This document shows positions 47,333 to 58,030 of a stretch of DNA of 64,000 nt, in pieces; the stretch's first letter is position 1; the number at the start of each line of letters is the position of its first letter. The position numbers and the translations under genes were made by a program. The stretch covers positions 1 through 64,000 of the forward strand of contig NZ_LUAW01000014.1 in assembly GCF_001605895.1 (NCBI RefSeq), read 5' to 3'. Source of the stretch: Acinetobacter pragensis (GTDB lineage Bacteria; Pseudomonadota; Gammaproteobacteria; Pseudomonadales; Moraxellaceae). Below the pieces are notes generated by a model. It was not told where the DNA came from, made no database searches, and saw only the letters and a list, made by a program, of their open reading frames with translations.

Positions 47333-49030
47333 ATGCCATCCAATTCAGATACACAGCAAACTATTCAAAAACTCATCAGCATTGTCGGCAAACAGCACGT
47401 GCTGACCGATGATAACGACACGCGCCTTTACCGTCAGGGGCGCCGTTACGGAGCCGGTCAGGTTTTAGCCGTTGCAGTTCCGGGAACATTGCTGGAACAA
47501 TGGCAAGTGCTTAAAACGGCAGTGGATGCAGATTGCATTGTGATTATGCAAGCGGCCAATACGGGTTTGACCGGAGGTTCGACACCGTTTGGTGATGATT
47601 ATGACCGCCCGGTAATTTTGATGAGTACCCGCCGTTTAGCCGGTATTCAGGTGATTAATGAGGGAAAGCAAGTGATTTGCCTGCCGGGCGCTACGCTGGA
47701 CCGCTTGGAAAAAGAATTGGCGCAATTTAACCGTGAGCCTCATTCAGTCATTGGTTCATCCTGTATTGGAGCTTCAGTTCTTGGCGGGGTGTGCAACAAT
47801 TCTGGCGGGGCCTTGGTGCGCCGCGGGCCAGCATATACAGAGTTAGCCCTGTATGCACGTGTAAATGATGCTGGTGAATTAGAATTGGTCAATCATTTGG
47901 GGGTGAACTTGGGTGCATCGCCGGAAGAGATTCTGACCAAGCTGGAAAATAAAAAGTATCAGCTTAATGATATCATTAATAATTCAAGCTGCTGTGCATC
48001 AGATCAGCGATATGAACATGATGTGAAACAAGTGGATGAAAACACGCCGGCCCGTTTTAATGCCGACCCGACACGCTTATTTGAAGCATCGGGTTCTGCA
48101 GGTAAAGTTTGCGTATTTGCAGTGCGTTTAGACACCTTTGAGAAAATTCCGAGTCAGGTATTTTATGTCGGCACCAATTCACAGCATGATCTGACTGAAA
48201 TCCGCCGTTTTTTGCTTAAAGATTTGCCGCGGCTGCCGATAGCTGGAGAATATATTCACCGTGTCGCTTATGACATAGGCGCTGAATATGGCAAAGATAC
48301 CTTCATGTTTATTGAAAAGTTCGGGACGGCAAAAGTACCGGCGGCATTTGCCATGAAAGATAAGGTAGACGGCTATCTTGAAAAATTCGGCATGAAAGGT
48401 TTGTCAGATAAAGTGCTGCAGCTGGTAACTAAATTTATGCCTAATCATCTGCCGCCGCGCATGAACGAATTCCGCGATTTATATGAACATCATTTGGTGA
48501 TCCGCATTGAAAATCAGGATGCGCATTTGGCAGAGGATTTTCTGAAAACCTATTTCCACGGTCAATCTTCAGGCAGCTATTTCCATTGCACAGAAGAAGA
48601 AGGGCGTAAGGCATTTTTGCACCGTTTTGCTGTAGCCGGCGCCGCCATCCGCTACCGCGATACACACCGTTCAGAAGTAGAGGATATTGTCGCGCTGGAT
48701 ATTGCGCTGCGGCGCAATGACCGTGAATGGGTAGAAACATTGCCGAAAGCTATGGATGATCTCATTCTTCATAAATTGTATTACGGGCATTTCCTCTGCC
48801 ATGTGTTCCATCAGGACTATATTGTCAAAAAAGGCGTAGACCCTTTAGCGATGGAGCATCAAATGTGGCATTTACTGGATGAGCGCGGTGCTGAATATCC
48901 TGCGGAGCACAATGTTGGGCATCTTTATGTCGCGAAGCCGGCGCTGAAAAATCATTATCAAAAGCTGGATCCGACCAATAGCTTTAATGTGGGGATTGGT
49001 CAAACCAGCAAACTGAAATATTGGAAATAA
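47333..49030 (+). CDS. dld: Quinone-dependent D-lactate dehydrogenase
   Basis: A 565-residue peripheral-membrane flavoprotein converting D-lactate to pyruvate. The N-terminal FAD-binding PCMH domain has QAANTGLTGGSTPFGDDYDRP, LPGATLDRLEKEL and SSCIGASVLGGVCNNSGGALVRRGPAYTE (in parts). The C-terminal cap domain has VGTNSQHDLTEIRRFLL and FHQDYIVKKGVD. Length and motifs match E. coli Dld (571). It follows lldD by 293 bp that hold inverted repeats, so it may have its own promoter. The ribosome-binding site is AGGAAA. Confidence 0.96.
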   Translation: MPSNSDTQQTIQKLISIVGKQHVLTDDNDTRLYRQGRRYGAGQVLAVAVPGTLLEQWQVLKTAVDADCIVIMQAANTGLTGGSTPFGDDYDRPVILMSTRRLAGIQVINEGKQVICLPGATLDRLEKELAQFNREPHSVIGSSCIGASVLGGVCNNSGGALVRRGPAYTELALYARVNDAGELELVNHLGVNLGASPEEILTKLENKKYQLNDIINNSSCCASDQRYEHDVKQVDENTPARFNADPTRLFEASGSAGKVCVFAVRLDTFEKIPSQVFYVGTNSQHDLTEIRRFLLKDLPRLPIAGEYIHRVAYDIGAEYGKDTFMFIEKFGTAKVPAAFAMKDKVDGYLEKFGMKGLSDKVLQLVTKFMPNHLPPRMNEFRDLYEHHLVIRIENQDAHLAEDFLKTYFHGQSSGSYFHCTEEEGRKAFLHRFAVAGAAIRYRDTHRSEVEDIVALDIALRRNDREWVETLPKAMDDLILHKLYYGHFLCHVFHQDYIVKKGVDPLAMEHQMWHLLDERGAEYPAEHNVGHLYVAKPALKNHYQKLDPTNSFNVGIGQTSKLKYWK

Positions 49031-49053
49031 TTTTTTAATCCGATGCAAAGCTC

Positions 49054-49085
49054 AAACCAGTGAATTGAAAATCACTGGTTTTTTT
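49054..49085 (+). terminator. Terminator after dld
   Basis: A 10-bp stem AAACCAGTGA/TCACTGGTTT with loop ATTGAAAA is followed by a T-run, 23 bp after the dld stop. Confidence 0.87.
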
Positions 49086-49224
49086 GTCTTTAAAATCTCT
49101 CTAAAAAAACAAGAAGGCTTAACGGCTTGCCTTAAGATCTGTATCGGCCATGATCAATCGCATTGACCGTAAGCGCGGATAATATTTCTTGAATTGCCAT
49201 CCCAAAATGAATAAAACCAGTTAA

Positions 49225-51306
<2,082 letters not shown>

Positions 51307-51354
51307 TTTTTGGCGAAACAATATTCATTTGAATGGCTTAGTTTCATTTTTTGC

Positions 51355-51383
51355 TTGTCATCATGACAAAAGCTCCGTATGAT
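51355..51383 (+). promoter_or_regulatory. Promoter of tRNA-Ser
   Basis: TTGTCA and TATGAT are separated by 17 bp, with the -10 ending 10 bp before the tRNA 5' end. Confidence 0.7.
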
Positions 51384-51392
51384 GGCGCACAT

Positions 51393-51482
51393 GGAAGCGT
51401 GGCAGAGCGGTTTAATGCACCGGTCTTGAAAACCGACGAGGGTTTACCCCCTCCGTGAGTTCGAATCTCACCGCTTCCGCCA
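51393..51482 (+). tRNA. tRNA-Ser (UGA)
   Basis: A 90-nt class II tRNA with encoded CCA. Acceptor GGAAGCG pairs with CGCTTCC. The anticodon loop CTTGAAA has anticodon TGA, the long variable arm is GAGGGTTTACCCCCTC, and the T-loop is GAGTTCGAATCTC. Confidence 0.96.
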
Positions 51483-51489
51483 AATTCGA

Positions 51490-51519
51490 AAACCCCAATC
51501 ATTTGATTGGGGTTTTTTT
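51490..51519 (+). terminator. Terminator of tRNA-Ser
   Basis: A 9-bp perfect stem CCCCAATCA/TGATTGGGG with a 2-nt loop is followed by seven T. Confidence 0.9.
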
Positions 51520-51693
51520 ATGGCTGTTTAATTTAAAATCTAAAAAATAGATTGTTAATATTAAAATTAACAGTTTTAACGATTATTGGGTTTTCTTTAT
51601 ATTGTGTGCATTAAACAGGCGGATGCAGTTCTTGTGGTACTCAGCAGCCCAGAGCTCATCGTATGCAAAATGCTGGATATGAGGATGTAAAAG

Positions 51694-51816
51694 ATGTTGA
51701 AATTAATCGTTGCTGTAATGACCGTGGCTACGCTGAGTGCATGCGCTTTTGATCCAGTGTCTTATGAACAATTGCGCCAAGCGGAAAACCTGCAGCACAA
51801 CCGTACAATGGGCTGA
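51694..51816 (+). CDS. Small lipoprotein (40 residues)
   Basis: A 40-residue frame with a typical lipoprotein signal: a Lys at position 3, a hydrophobic stretch and the lipobox LSAC with Cys17. The mature part is only about 24 residues and hydrophilic (EQLRQAENLQHNRTMG). An AGGA lies 8 bp before the ATG. A terminator follows within 50 bp. This resembles other tiny lipoproteins found in Acinetobacter, but I do not recognise a family. It is too short for most gene finders. Confidence 0.72.
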   Translation: MLKLIVAVMTVATLSACAFDPVSYEQLRQAENLQHNRTMG

Positions 51817-51864
51817 TGCTTGGTATTTGCTATATCATCCTTTAATAAGGCTGATTTAGCCCAT

Positions 51865-51894
51865 AAAAAAGCCCTGAATGATCAGGGCTTTTTT
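51865..51894. terminator. Bidirectional terminator between the small lipoprotein and the pirin gene
   Basis: A stem AAAAAAGCCCTGA/TCAGGGCTTTTTT with a 4-nt loop has a run of A before and T after, serving both converging genes. Confidence 0.9.
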
Positions 51895-51904
51895 ATTATG
51901 TGAT

Positions 51905-52603
51905 TTATGCAATTTGCTCTGGCAGGTCAAACCAAATCACTTGAGCATCTTCCAAAGCTTCAATTTGAGCGGGCTCAAGAAAGGCGATGGCGCCACCAGC
52001 GTCGACAGTATGTTCTGCAATTTTTACAGAGCCTGAAATGACATGCACATAATTAATATGCTGCGCAGCTTGAATATCTAAGCTTTTGCCCTGAGTAATC
52101 AATGCTGTTTTTATTTCAGCTTGCTGGCGGATATGCATCGGCGCATGATCATTCGGGCCAACAATTAAATGCCATTGATCGGGCTGTTCGCGCGGATCGC
52201 ATTTAATTTGCTGATAAGTCGGCTCAGCATCGCGCTCATTGGGGATAATCCAAATCTGCAGCAAATGAACATCTTCATCGCCTTGATTCATCTCGCTGTG
52301 GCGAATGCCTGTACCTGCACTCATCAGCTGCCATTCACCGGCAGAAATACCGCCATGATTACCCATGCTGTCTCTATGCGTGATCGTGCCTTTAAGCACA
52401 CAGGTTAAGATTTCCATGTTGTCGTGCGGATGCTGGCCGAATCCTTCATGGGCTGCAATCAGGTCATCATTAATCACGCGCAGCGCGCTGACACCCATAT
52501 ATTTCGGGTCATACCAGTTGCCAAACGAGAAACTGTGCTTAGACTCCAGCCAGCCCATTTTGACGTGGCCGCGGTTTTCACTTGGGTGTAAAAAAGCATT
52601 CAT
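51905..52603 (-). CDS. Pirin family protein (YhhW-like bicupin)
   Basis: A 232-residue two-cupin protein. The metal-site pattern H-P-H-D-N-M-E (GQHPHDNMEILT) near residue 58 and the later HSEM give the His/His/Glu-type ligand set. It is like E. coli YhhW, which has quercetin 2,3-dioxygenase activity. FSFGNWYD near residue 27 is a conserved pirin N-terminal motif. Cytoplasmic. Physiological substrate is unknown. It is monocistronic and convergent with the small lipoprotein gene. Confidence 0.92.
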   Translation of the reverse strand: MNAFLHPSENRGHVKMGWLESKHSFSFGNWYDPKYMGVSALRVINDDLIAAHEGFGQHPHDNMEILTCVLKGTITHRDSMGNHGGISAGEWQLMSAGTGIRHSEMNQGDEDVHLLQIWIIPNERDAEPTYQQIKCDPREQPDQWHLIVGPNDHAPMHIRQQAEIKTALITQGKSLDIQAAQHINYVHVISGSVKIAEHTVDAGGAIAFLEPAQIEALEDAQVIWFDLPEQIA

Positions 52604-52724
52604 GGTTCTGCTCCGCTATTATTTTTAACTTGAATTCAGTGTAGTGTTTTATATCTGCAATGAATATAGAATAAAAGCGATGCAGTGTTTCAAATTTGAA
52701 ATGAATCTGTATCACATCCGCAGC

Positions 52725-53822
52725 TTAGTTTAAACGGCAAAAGCGCTGGCGGAACCGCAGCCAAGTATAGGTTTTACCGTTTTCGTATTCTTGAATAAAG
52801 CGTTGGTATAAAGCCTGTTGCTGTTGCATCCATGGATTGCCCCAGCGGCTGCCTTTAGGCGCTGCTTTATCATGAAATACCCAATAGTCATTTAGGCAGC
52901 TGCTGGGTTCCGGCGGGGCATTTTTATGGGTTTCGTCATATTCATCCTGCATATTTTCCGCATTCACGCTGCCTGCATCATCCCGCAATGCTGCGCGTTC
53001 ACTCAGGGTCAGCAGACGCTTTTCTGTATGCTTGGATAATTTTCCGCTTTGATATTCATAGCGGTATTCAACGTTATAAGGCTTGAGTGTCTGATAAACC
53101 CCAGGTGTATTGGTGCTGTACTCAATCACATTGTCATGATTATTCCCGGTCTTTGCGTTCTGCTTTGGGCCAAAACCCATGCCATTTTCAGGATTTGGCG
53201 CTATAAATTGAACGCGGTGCAAAATTTTGCCTTTGGGCGTCACTTCAATCAATTCATAGCTGCTGCGGTAGAAATAGCTGGCAAAGGCTGAGTCGAATGC
53301 AGTGTTGCGCTTCATTTCTGCCGGTGTATTCAAATAGCGGCTACGGAAAATCAGCATTAAATTACTCCCATGCGGCTGAATGCTGAACAGCTGATGGTCT
53401 TTTAATTGATGCTGCAGCTGAGGTTCAAGATGAATCGCCTGACGATTTTTTCCAAAGGACTGCGAGAGCGCAAAATTAGCGCTTCCTGAAGGCGCATCAT
53501 AAAATATAGCCGGATTTTTATCCTCAGAAAGCGGATAGTAATACACGCTTTGCTTGCCATTGATGACGAAATGCCGCCGATTGCTTAAATATTGCTGAGA
53601 GCTGTCTTGATGCGGATTGTAGTTCGGATCGTGAATTTTTTTGCTGTCTGACCAATTTTCCGGATAAATTGAGTCATCTTCTTCACCGTCCAATGATGCG
53701 TCAATGTAGATTACTTGCTGAATGTCTTCTTCCAGTTCTGCATGTGCAGCTGCTGATAATCCTGTCAGCAGGGCAGCGCTGAAGGTTAAAGCTGTTAATT
53801 TTTTTATCTTTAAGTAAGGCAT
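52725..53822 (-). CDS. Secreted protein of unknown function
   Basis: A 365-residue protein with a clear signal peptide (LTALTFSAALLTGLSAAAHA, cleavage near residue 28), then an acidic stretch (DGEEDDSIYPENWSD). It has no membrane segment after the signal. The body is rich in Gln, Asn, Tyr and His. The C terminus contains two Cys (SSCLNDYW and RQRFCRLN) that could form a disulfide. I do not recognise a domain. The preceding gene is L,D-transpeptidase with a terminator in between, so the two are separate units. A periplasmic or outer-membrane location is expected. Confidence 0.72.
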   Translation of the reverse strand: MPYLKIKKLTALTFSAALLTGLSAAAHAELEEDIQQVIYIDASLDGEEDDSIYPENWSDSKKIHDPNYNPHQDSSQQYLSNRRHFVINGKQSVYYYPLSEDKNPAIFYDAPSGSANFALSQSFGKNRQAIHLEPQLQHQLKDHQLFSIQPHGSNLMLIFRSRYLNTPAEMKRNTAFDSAFASYFYRSSYELIEVTPKGKILHRVQFIAPNPENGMGFGPKQNAKTGNNHDNVIEYSTNTPGVYQTLKPYNVEYRYEYQSGKLSKHTEKRLLTLSERAALRDDAGSVNAENMQDEYDETHKNAPPEPSSCLNDYWVFHDKAAPKGSRWGNPWMQQQQALYQRFIQEYENGKTYTWLRFRQRFCRLN

Positions 53823-53922
53823 AGGATGATCCTTGATTATTTATATTCAGTCAGTTTTAGGCCGTAAAGCATTAGGACTTTAATTATTCTGCTGATCTGA
53901 TTTTTTTATTTATTATAAAAAA

Positions 53923-53951
53923 GGTGTTTCAGCTGAATGCTGAAACACCTT
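53923..53951 (-). terminator. Terminator of the L,D-transpeptidase gene
   Basis: A 12-bp perfect stem AGGTGTTTCAGC/GCTGAAACACCT with a 5-nt loop is followed, on the minus strand, by a run of T, 22 bp after the stop. Confidence 0.88.
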
Positions 53952-53972
53952 GAGAGCTTTCAAAAAACCGTA

Positions 53973-55205
53973 TTATTCTAAGAATTTAACGGTTACACCT
54001 GATTTTACTTTTTTGCCAAGATCATTGGCATCCCAGTTGGTCAGGCGGATACAGCCATGTGACGCAGTTTTTGAAATGGCAGAAGGATTCGGTGTACCGT
54101 GAATACCGAATGATTTCTTGCTTAAGCCAATCCAGATGTTGCCCACTGGGCCGTTCGGGCCAGGCGGTAAAGATAGCGGTTTAGTGTTTTTGCCTTGCAC
54201 AAAATTGCTTGGTGAGTAGCTGTACCAAGGATTAGGCGCAACGCCAGTCACTTTGTACGTTCCTGTTGGTGATGGCGTATCAGAACTGCCGATCGTTGCA
54301 GGGAAAGAGCCGATCATTTGATTGCGGCTGTTGAATAGATACAGCTGTTTTGCGCCTTTATGCGCAACAATCAAATGAATGTCTTCAGGCACTTCATTGC
54401 GGATATTGGCAACAATGATTTTTTCGCCGGCTTTTTTGAACGTGGCTTTAGGATTTAATTTCTTTAGGAAATCTTCATCCATATGGAATTTTTCGCCCAG
54501 CATTTCAGTTACGCGGGTGTAATACAAGCCTTTCATTTTTGCCTGCAGCGCGTAGTCATGCGGAATAGACTGCGCATAAGGGCCATCTAGGTCTTGCTGC
54601 GTAATGGTATATTCAACAAAAGCCGGTTTGCTGCCTTGATTGGCAATCAATGCATCCCAAGTTTCTTTTGTCAGTGTGCCTGTCGGTTTCAAGCCTTTAA
54701 TTTGCTGGAATGAAGCGATGGCTTTAAGCGTATTTTTACCGCTTGAACCATCAATGGCGCCAGGCGAAGCATGTGCATTGTTCAGCATGACATGCGCGCG
54801 CGCATAGACAGGAAATTGGCCTTTGCCAATATCTTCGAACCATTGCGCATTATTGATGCCATCCAGCGTCCAAGATGCTTTTGCGGCCGAAGCATTGCCC
54901 GCTGAAGCTTTAGGCGCTGCTGCTGGCGCAGTCGAGGGCGCTGCGCCCACATCGGCAGTTTGATCTTCAGTTTTTTGCAGATCATTCAGGGTTTGAGATG
55001 CTTTATTTAGATCTTGTTGTTCTTGAGAGGTAATTTGTGTTGCAGCAGAGGATGCTGAATCGGCAGCAAGCGGATCAATCGGGTCTTGAACCGCTACATC
55101 CGTAATTACCTTTGGATTTAATGGCTGTTCAGAAGTAGCTGCGGCAAAAGCTGTACCCGCAATTATGCAGCTTAAACTCATTGCGAGCATTGTGCGAACG
55201 AACAT
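53973..55205 (-). CDS. L,D-transpeptidase (YkuD) with peptidoglycan-binding domain
   Basis: A ~410-residue periplasmic enzyme. The signal peptide ends near AGTAFA. An Ala/Ser-rich linker (TAPAAAPKASAGNASAAK in part) precedes a peptidoglycan-binding domain near residues 110-170 (GAIDGSSGKNTLKAI). A LysM-like stretch follows (MDEDFLKKLNPKATFKKAGEKIIV), then the YkuD domain with the catalytic HGCIRL near residue 383. It forms 3-3 crosslinks or attaches residues to meso-DAP. LdtJ of Acinetobacter is the likely orthologue, but I infer this from layout. The ATG at 55205 is preferred to a TTG three codons upstream. Confidence 0.9.
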   Translation of the reverse strand: MFVRTMLAMSLSCIIAGTAFAAATSEQPLNPKVITDVAVQDPIDPLAADSASSAATQITSQEQQDLNKASQTLNDLQKTEDQTADVGAAPSTAPAAAPKASAGNASAAKASWTLDGINNAQWFEDIGKGQFPVYARAHVMLNNAHASPGAIDGSSGKNTLKAIASFQQIKGLKPTGTLTKETWDALIANQGSKPAFVEYTITQQDLDGPYAQSIPHDYALQAKMKGLYYTRVTEMLGEKFHMDEDFLKKLNPKATFKKAGEKIIVANIRNEVPEDIHLIVAHKGAKQLYLFNSRNQMIGSFPATIGSSDTPSPTGTYKVTGVAPNPWYSYSPSNFVQGKNTKPLSLPPGPNGPVGNIWIGLSKKSFGIHGTPNPSAISKTASHGCIRLTNWDANDLGKKVKSGVTVKFLE

Positions 55206-55410
55206 GTAACTCAACCTTAAGAATTATTCATTTACAATGTGAAAAAAACGTTTGCAAGTATTGCAGAAAAATTGGGGGGATGCAGTATTTGTTTTGTGTA
55301 AATATCATATTTACCTTTGACAATAATCGATTTTTAAAATTCTGAGAAATTACTCAATTTGAAGGGTTTTTGTTATGATGTTGCAAAGTTGAAAATAGAT
55401 GGAAGAGTAA

Positions 55411-56481
55411 ATGACGACCCTTAAAAATGACCGTTTCCTGCGTGCATTGCTGCGCGAGCCAGTCGATGCCACTCCTGTATGGATGATGCGTCAAGCCGGC
55501 CGTTATTTACCAGAGTATCGCGCAACCCGTGCAACGGCTGGAGATTTTTTATCGCTGTGCAAAAATGCAGATTTTGCCTGTGAGGTTACGCTGCAGCCAT
55601 TGCGCCGCTATGATTTGGACGCCGCGATTTTATTTTCAGATATTCTGACTGTTCCGGATGCGCTGGGCTTAGGGCTGTATTTTGAAGCGGGTGAAGGCCC
55701 GAAATTTCATAAAACCATCCGTACCGAGCAAGATGTTGCAAACTTGCCTGCATTCAATGCCAAATCTGATTTGGACTATGTAATGAATGCAGTCAGCACA
55801 ATCCGTTCCGCTTTAGGCGGTCAAGTGCCATTAATCGGATTTTCGGGCAGCCCGTGGACTTTGGCAACCTATATGGTAGAAGGCGGTTCAAGCAAGGACT
55901 TCCGTTTTACCAAGCAAATGATGTATGCGCAGCCAGAAGTGCTGCATGCGTTGCTGGACCGTTTGGCCGTGGCTGTGATTGATTATTTAAATGCGCAAAT
56001 AGATGCAGGCGCGCAAGCTGTTCAAATTTTTGACAGCTGGGGCGGGGCATTGGCACACCGTGAATATATTGAATTCTCTTTGAATTATATGCAGAAAATT
56101 GTAGCAGGCTTGAAGCGTGAAAAGGATGGCCGCAAAGTTCCCGTTATTTTGTTTACCAAAGGCGGCGGCCAATGGCTTGAGCCGATGATTGCAACGGGTG
56201 CAGATGCATTCGGTTTAGATTGGACAACACAGCTGAACGTTGCACGCCGCACAGTTGCGGGCCGCGCAGCGCTGCAAGGCAATTTAGATCCGGCGACTTT
56301 ATACGGCACTTCTGAATCAATTGCTAAAGCAACCAAAGCCATGCTGGACGATGCCTATGCCAATGGTGAAAAAACCGGATATGTTGCAAACTTAGGCCAC
56401 GGCATTACCCAATGGGTAGACCCTGCAAATCCGAAAGCCTTTATTGATACTGTACACGAATACAGCGCGAAATATTTGTAA
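55411..56481 (+). CDS. hemE: Uroporphyrinogen decarboxylase
   Basis: A 356-residue cytoplasmic enzyme converting uroporphyrinogen III to coproporphyrinogen III in heme synthesis. The N-terminal [16 protein letters not shown] contains the invariant Arg of the active site. [19 protein letters not shown] carries the catalytic Asp, and [25 protein letters not shown], and [10 protein letters not shown] follow. Length equals the E. coli enzyme (354). The ribosome-binding site is GGAAGAG. Confidence 0.97.
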   Translation: MTTLKNDRFLRALLREPVDATPVWMMRQAGRYLPEYRATRATAGDFLSLCKNADFACEVTLQPLRRYDLDAAILFSDILTVPDALGLGLYFEAGEGPKFHKTIRTEQDVANLPAFNAKSDLDYVMNAVSTIRSALGGQVPLIGFSGSPWTLATYMVEGGSSKDFRFTKQMMYAQPEVLHALLDRLAVAVIDYLNAQIDAGAQAVQIFDSWGGALAHREYIEFSLNYMQKIVAGLKREKDGRKVPVILFTKGGGQWLEPMIATGADAFGLDWTTQLNVARRTVAGRAALQGNLDPATLYGTSESIAKATKAMLDDAYANGEKTGYVANLGHGITQWVDPANPKAFIDTVHEYSAKYL

Positions 56482-56512
56482 TGCGTGGCGCGGACGGTAT
56501 TTAGGTTTTATT

Positions 56513-57313
56513 GTGATCTCAATTTTTAAATCTGGTATTGAGTTCTCCTTTAAGGCAGCTTCGGCTGCCTTATTTGGGATACTGCTTCTGGTGGCATTTG
56601 TGCTTAGCGCGCAAATGGGCAGTCAGGAGTTTTACGGTTTTTTCCGTTATGACTATCTGCTGTTTTATGCATTGATCATTCAGGTCTGCCTGCTATGCCT
56701 GAAGCTGGAGTCTTGGGCGGAAGCGAAAGTCATTGCCTTGTTTCATGTGATGGCCATGGTGATGGAAGTTTTTCTTACCCATCCGCAAATTGCCTCTTGG
56801 CAGTATCCGCAGCCTGCGGTGTTTAAAATTTTGACTGTGCCTTTATTTGCCGGATTTATGTACTCGGCTGTCGGCAGTTTTTTTGCGCGGTCTTTACGCT
56901 TGTATCAGGTTTCATTTGAAAAATTGCCGGGTTTTGGCAATATGCTGATATTGGCATTGCTGTCATACATCAATTTCATGAGCAAATTTTTTGTGCCGGA
57001 CATCCGAATGATTTTATTTGTCTGGAGCGTGGTGATTTTCTGGGAAACCAAAATTAAATTTCAGCTGCAGCATCACCAAGTTCAGCTACCGATGCTGCCT
57101 ATTTTAATGCTGCTGGCGTTTATTATCTGGATTGCAGAAAATATCAGTACATTTTATAAAATCTGGCTGTATCCAAGTCAGGTGGATGCATGGCACATGG
57201 TTGGCTGGGGCAAGCTGGGATCATGGTATTTATTGCTTCTGCTCAGCTTGGTTTTGGTGCTGAAAATTTTAGGCACACGGCAAAGCGCTGGCGCATGGTC
57301 ACTTAAAAATTAA
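56513..57313 (+). CDS. DUF817-family integral membrane protein
   Basis: A ~267-residue protein with about eight membrane helices. The segments WQYPQPAVFKI and VPLFAGFMYSAVGSFFARSLRLY match the DUF817 pattern of polar residues in helices. No transport or catalytic function is known for the family. I chose the GTG at 56513 (AGG-type site upstream, just after the hemE stop). A longer frame would run 38 bp into hemE in another frame. It may be co-transcribed with hemE. Confidence 0.8.
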   Translation: MISIFKSGIEFSFKAASAALFGILLLVAFVLSAQMGSQEFYGFFRYDYLLFYALIIQVCLLCLKLESWAEAKVIALFHVMAMVMEVFLTHPQIASWQYPQPAVFKILTVPLFAGFMYSAVGSFFARSLRLYQVSFEKLPGFGNMLILALLSYINFMSKFFVPDIRMILFVWSVVIFWETKIKFQLQHHQVQLPMLPILMLLAFIIWIAENISTFYKIWLYPSQVDAWHMVGWGKLGSWYLLLLLSLVLVLKILGTRQSAGAWSLKN

Positions 57314-57459
57314 TGTAAACAAGCGCTTAATTATTACCCCATGCTTTCGTCTAAAATTGCTTTGCGTTCTTTGTAATATAACGGTAATCTGCAAAAGTGC
57401 AAAAAATTGTACATTTTTTAATAATTAAAACAGTGGAAAAGAATTTCTGGAGAGATGCT

Positions 57460-57930
57460 ATGTTCAAAAAATTAGCTTTAGCTGCAGTGTTAGCGGTTGG
57501 TTCTACAGCTGCTTTTGCAGACCGTGATGCAGGCTGCGGTATCGGTTCTCAAGTCTGGGCAGGACAGTCAGGGAAGGTTCCAAAAATTTTAGCAGCGACA
57601 ACCAATGGCTTATTTGCTAACCAGCTGTTCGGTATTACATTCGGTACATTAGGCTGCAGCGGCACAGGGACAGTAACAGCGCAGGCGGTCACGTTCACCA
57701 ATGAAAACTCTGAATCCCTAGCGCGCGATATGGCGGTTGGCCAAGGTGAAAGCTTGAATGTGCTGGCGGAGCTGCTGAATATTAAAGCGGCAGATAAAGC
57801 GCATTTCTTTGCGGTATCTAAAGCCAATTTCTCTAAAATTTACTCAGCTGAAAATGCATCTTCAGTTCAAGTGCTGGCATCGCTGCAAAGCGTTATGGCG
57901 CAAGATGAGGTATTGAAAGCCTACGTTTAA
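57460..57930 (+). CDS. DUF3015-family exported protein
   Basis: A 156-residue protein with a signal peptide (MFKKLALAAVLAVGSTAAFA) and a short mature domain. CGIGSQVWAG, TTNGLFANQLFGITFGTLGC and the late FARDMAVGQGE-like segment are typical of DUF3015. Two Cys (residues ~26 and 66) probably pair in the periplasm. The ATG has GGAGAG 5 bp upstream; a frame start 63 bp upstream adds a region unlike any signal. It precedes a DUF4105 gene by 100 bp, with a hairpin in the gap. Confidence 0.87.
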   Translation: MFKKLALAAVLAVGSTAAFADRDAGCGIGSQVWAGQSGKVPKILAATTNGLFANQLFGITFGTLGCSGTGTVTAQAVTFTNENSESLARDMAVGQGESLNVLAELLNIKAADKAHFFAVSKANFSKIYSAENASSVQVLASLQSVMAQDEVLKAYV

Positions 57931-57941
57931 TCTGCTCAATC

Positions 57942-57972
57942 AAAACCCTGTCACAGCGGCAGGGTTTTGTTG
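57942..57972 (+). terminator. Hairpin between the DUF3015 and DUF4105 genes
   Basis: A 9-bp stem AAAACCCTG/CAGGGTTTT with a 9-nt loop is followed by a T-rich tract with G interruptions. It probably attenuates rather than ends transcription into the next gene. Confidence 0.6.
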
Positions 57973-58030
57973 TCTCTGCATCTATAAAAAATCATTCCAG
58001 ATAAAAATTATTCAACACTGTCAGGCGTTC

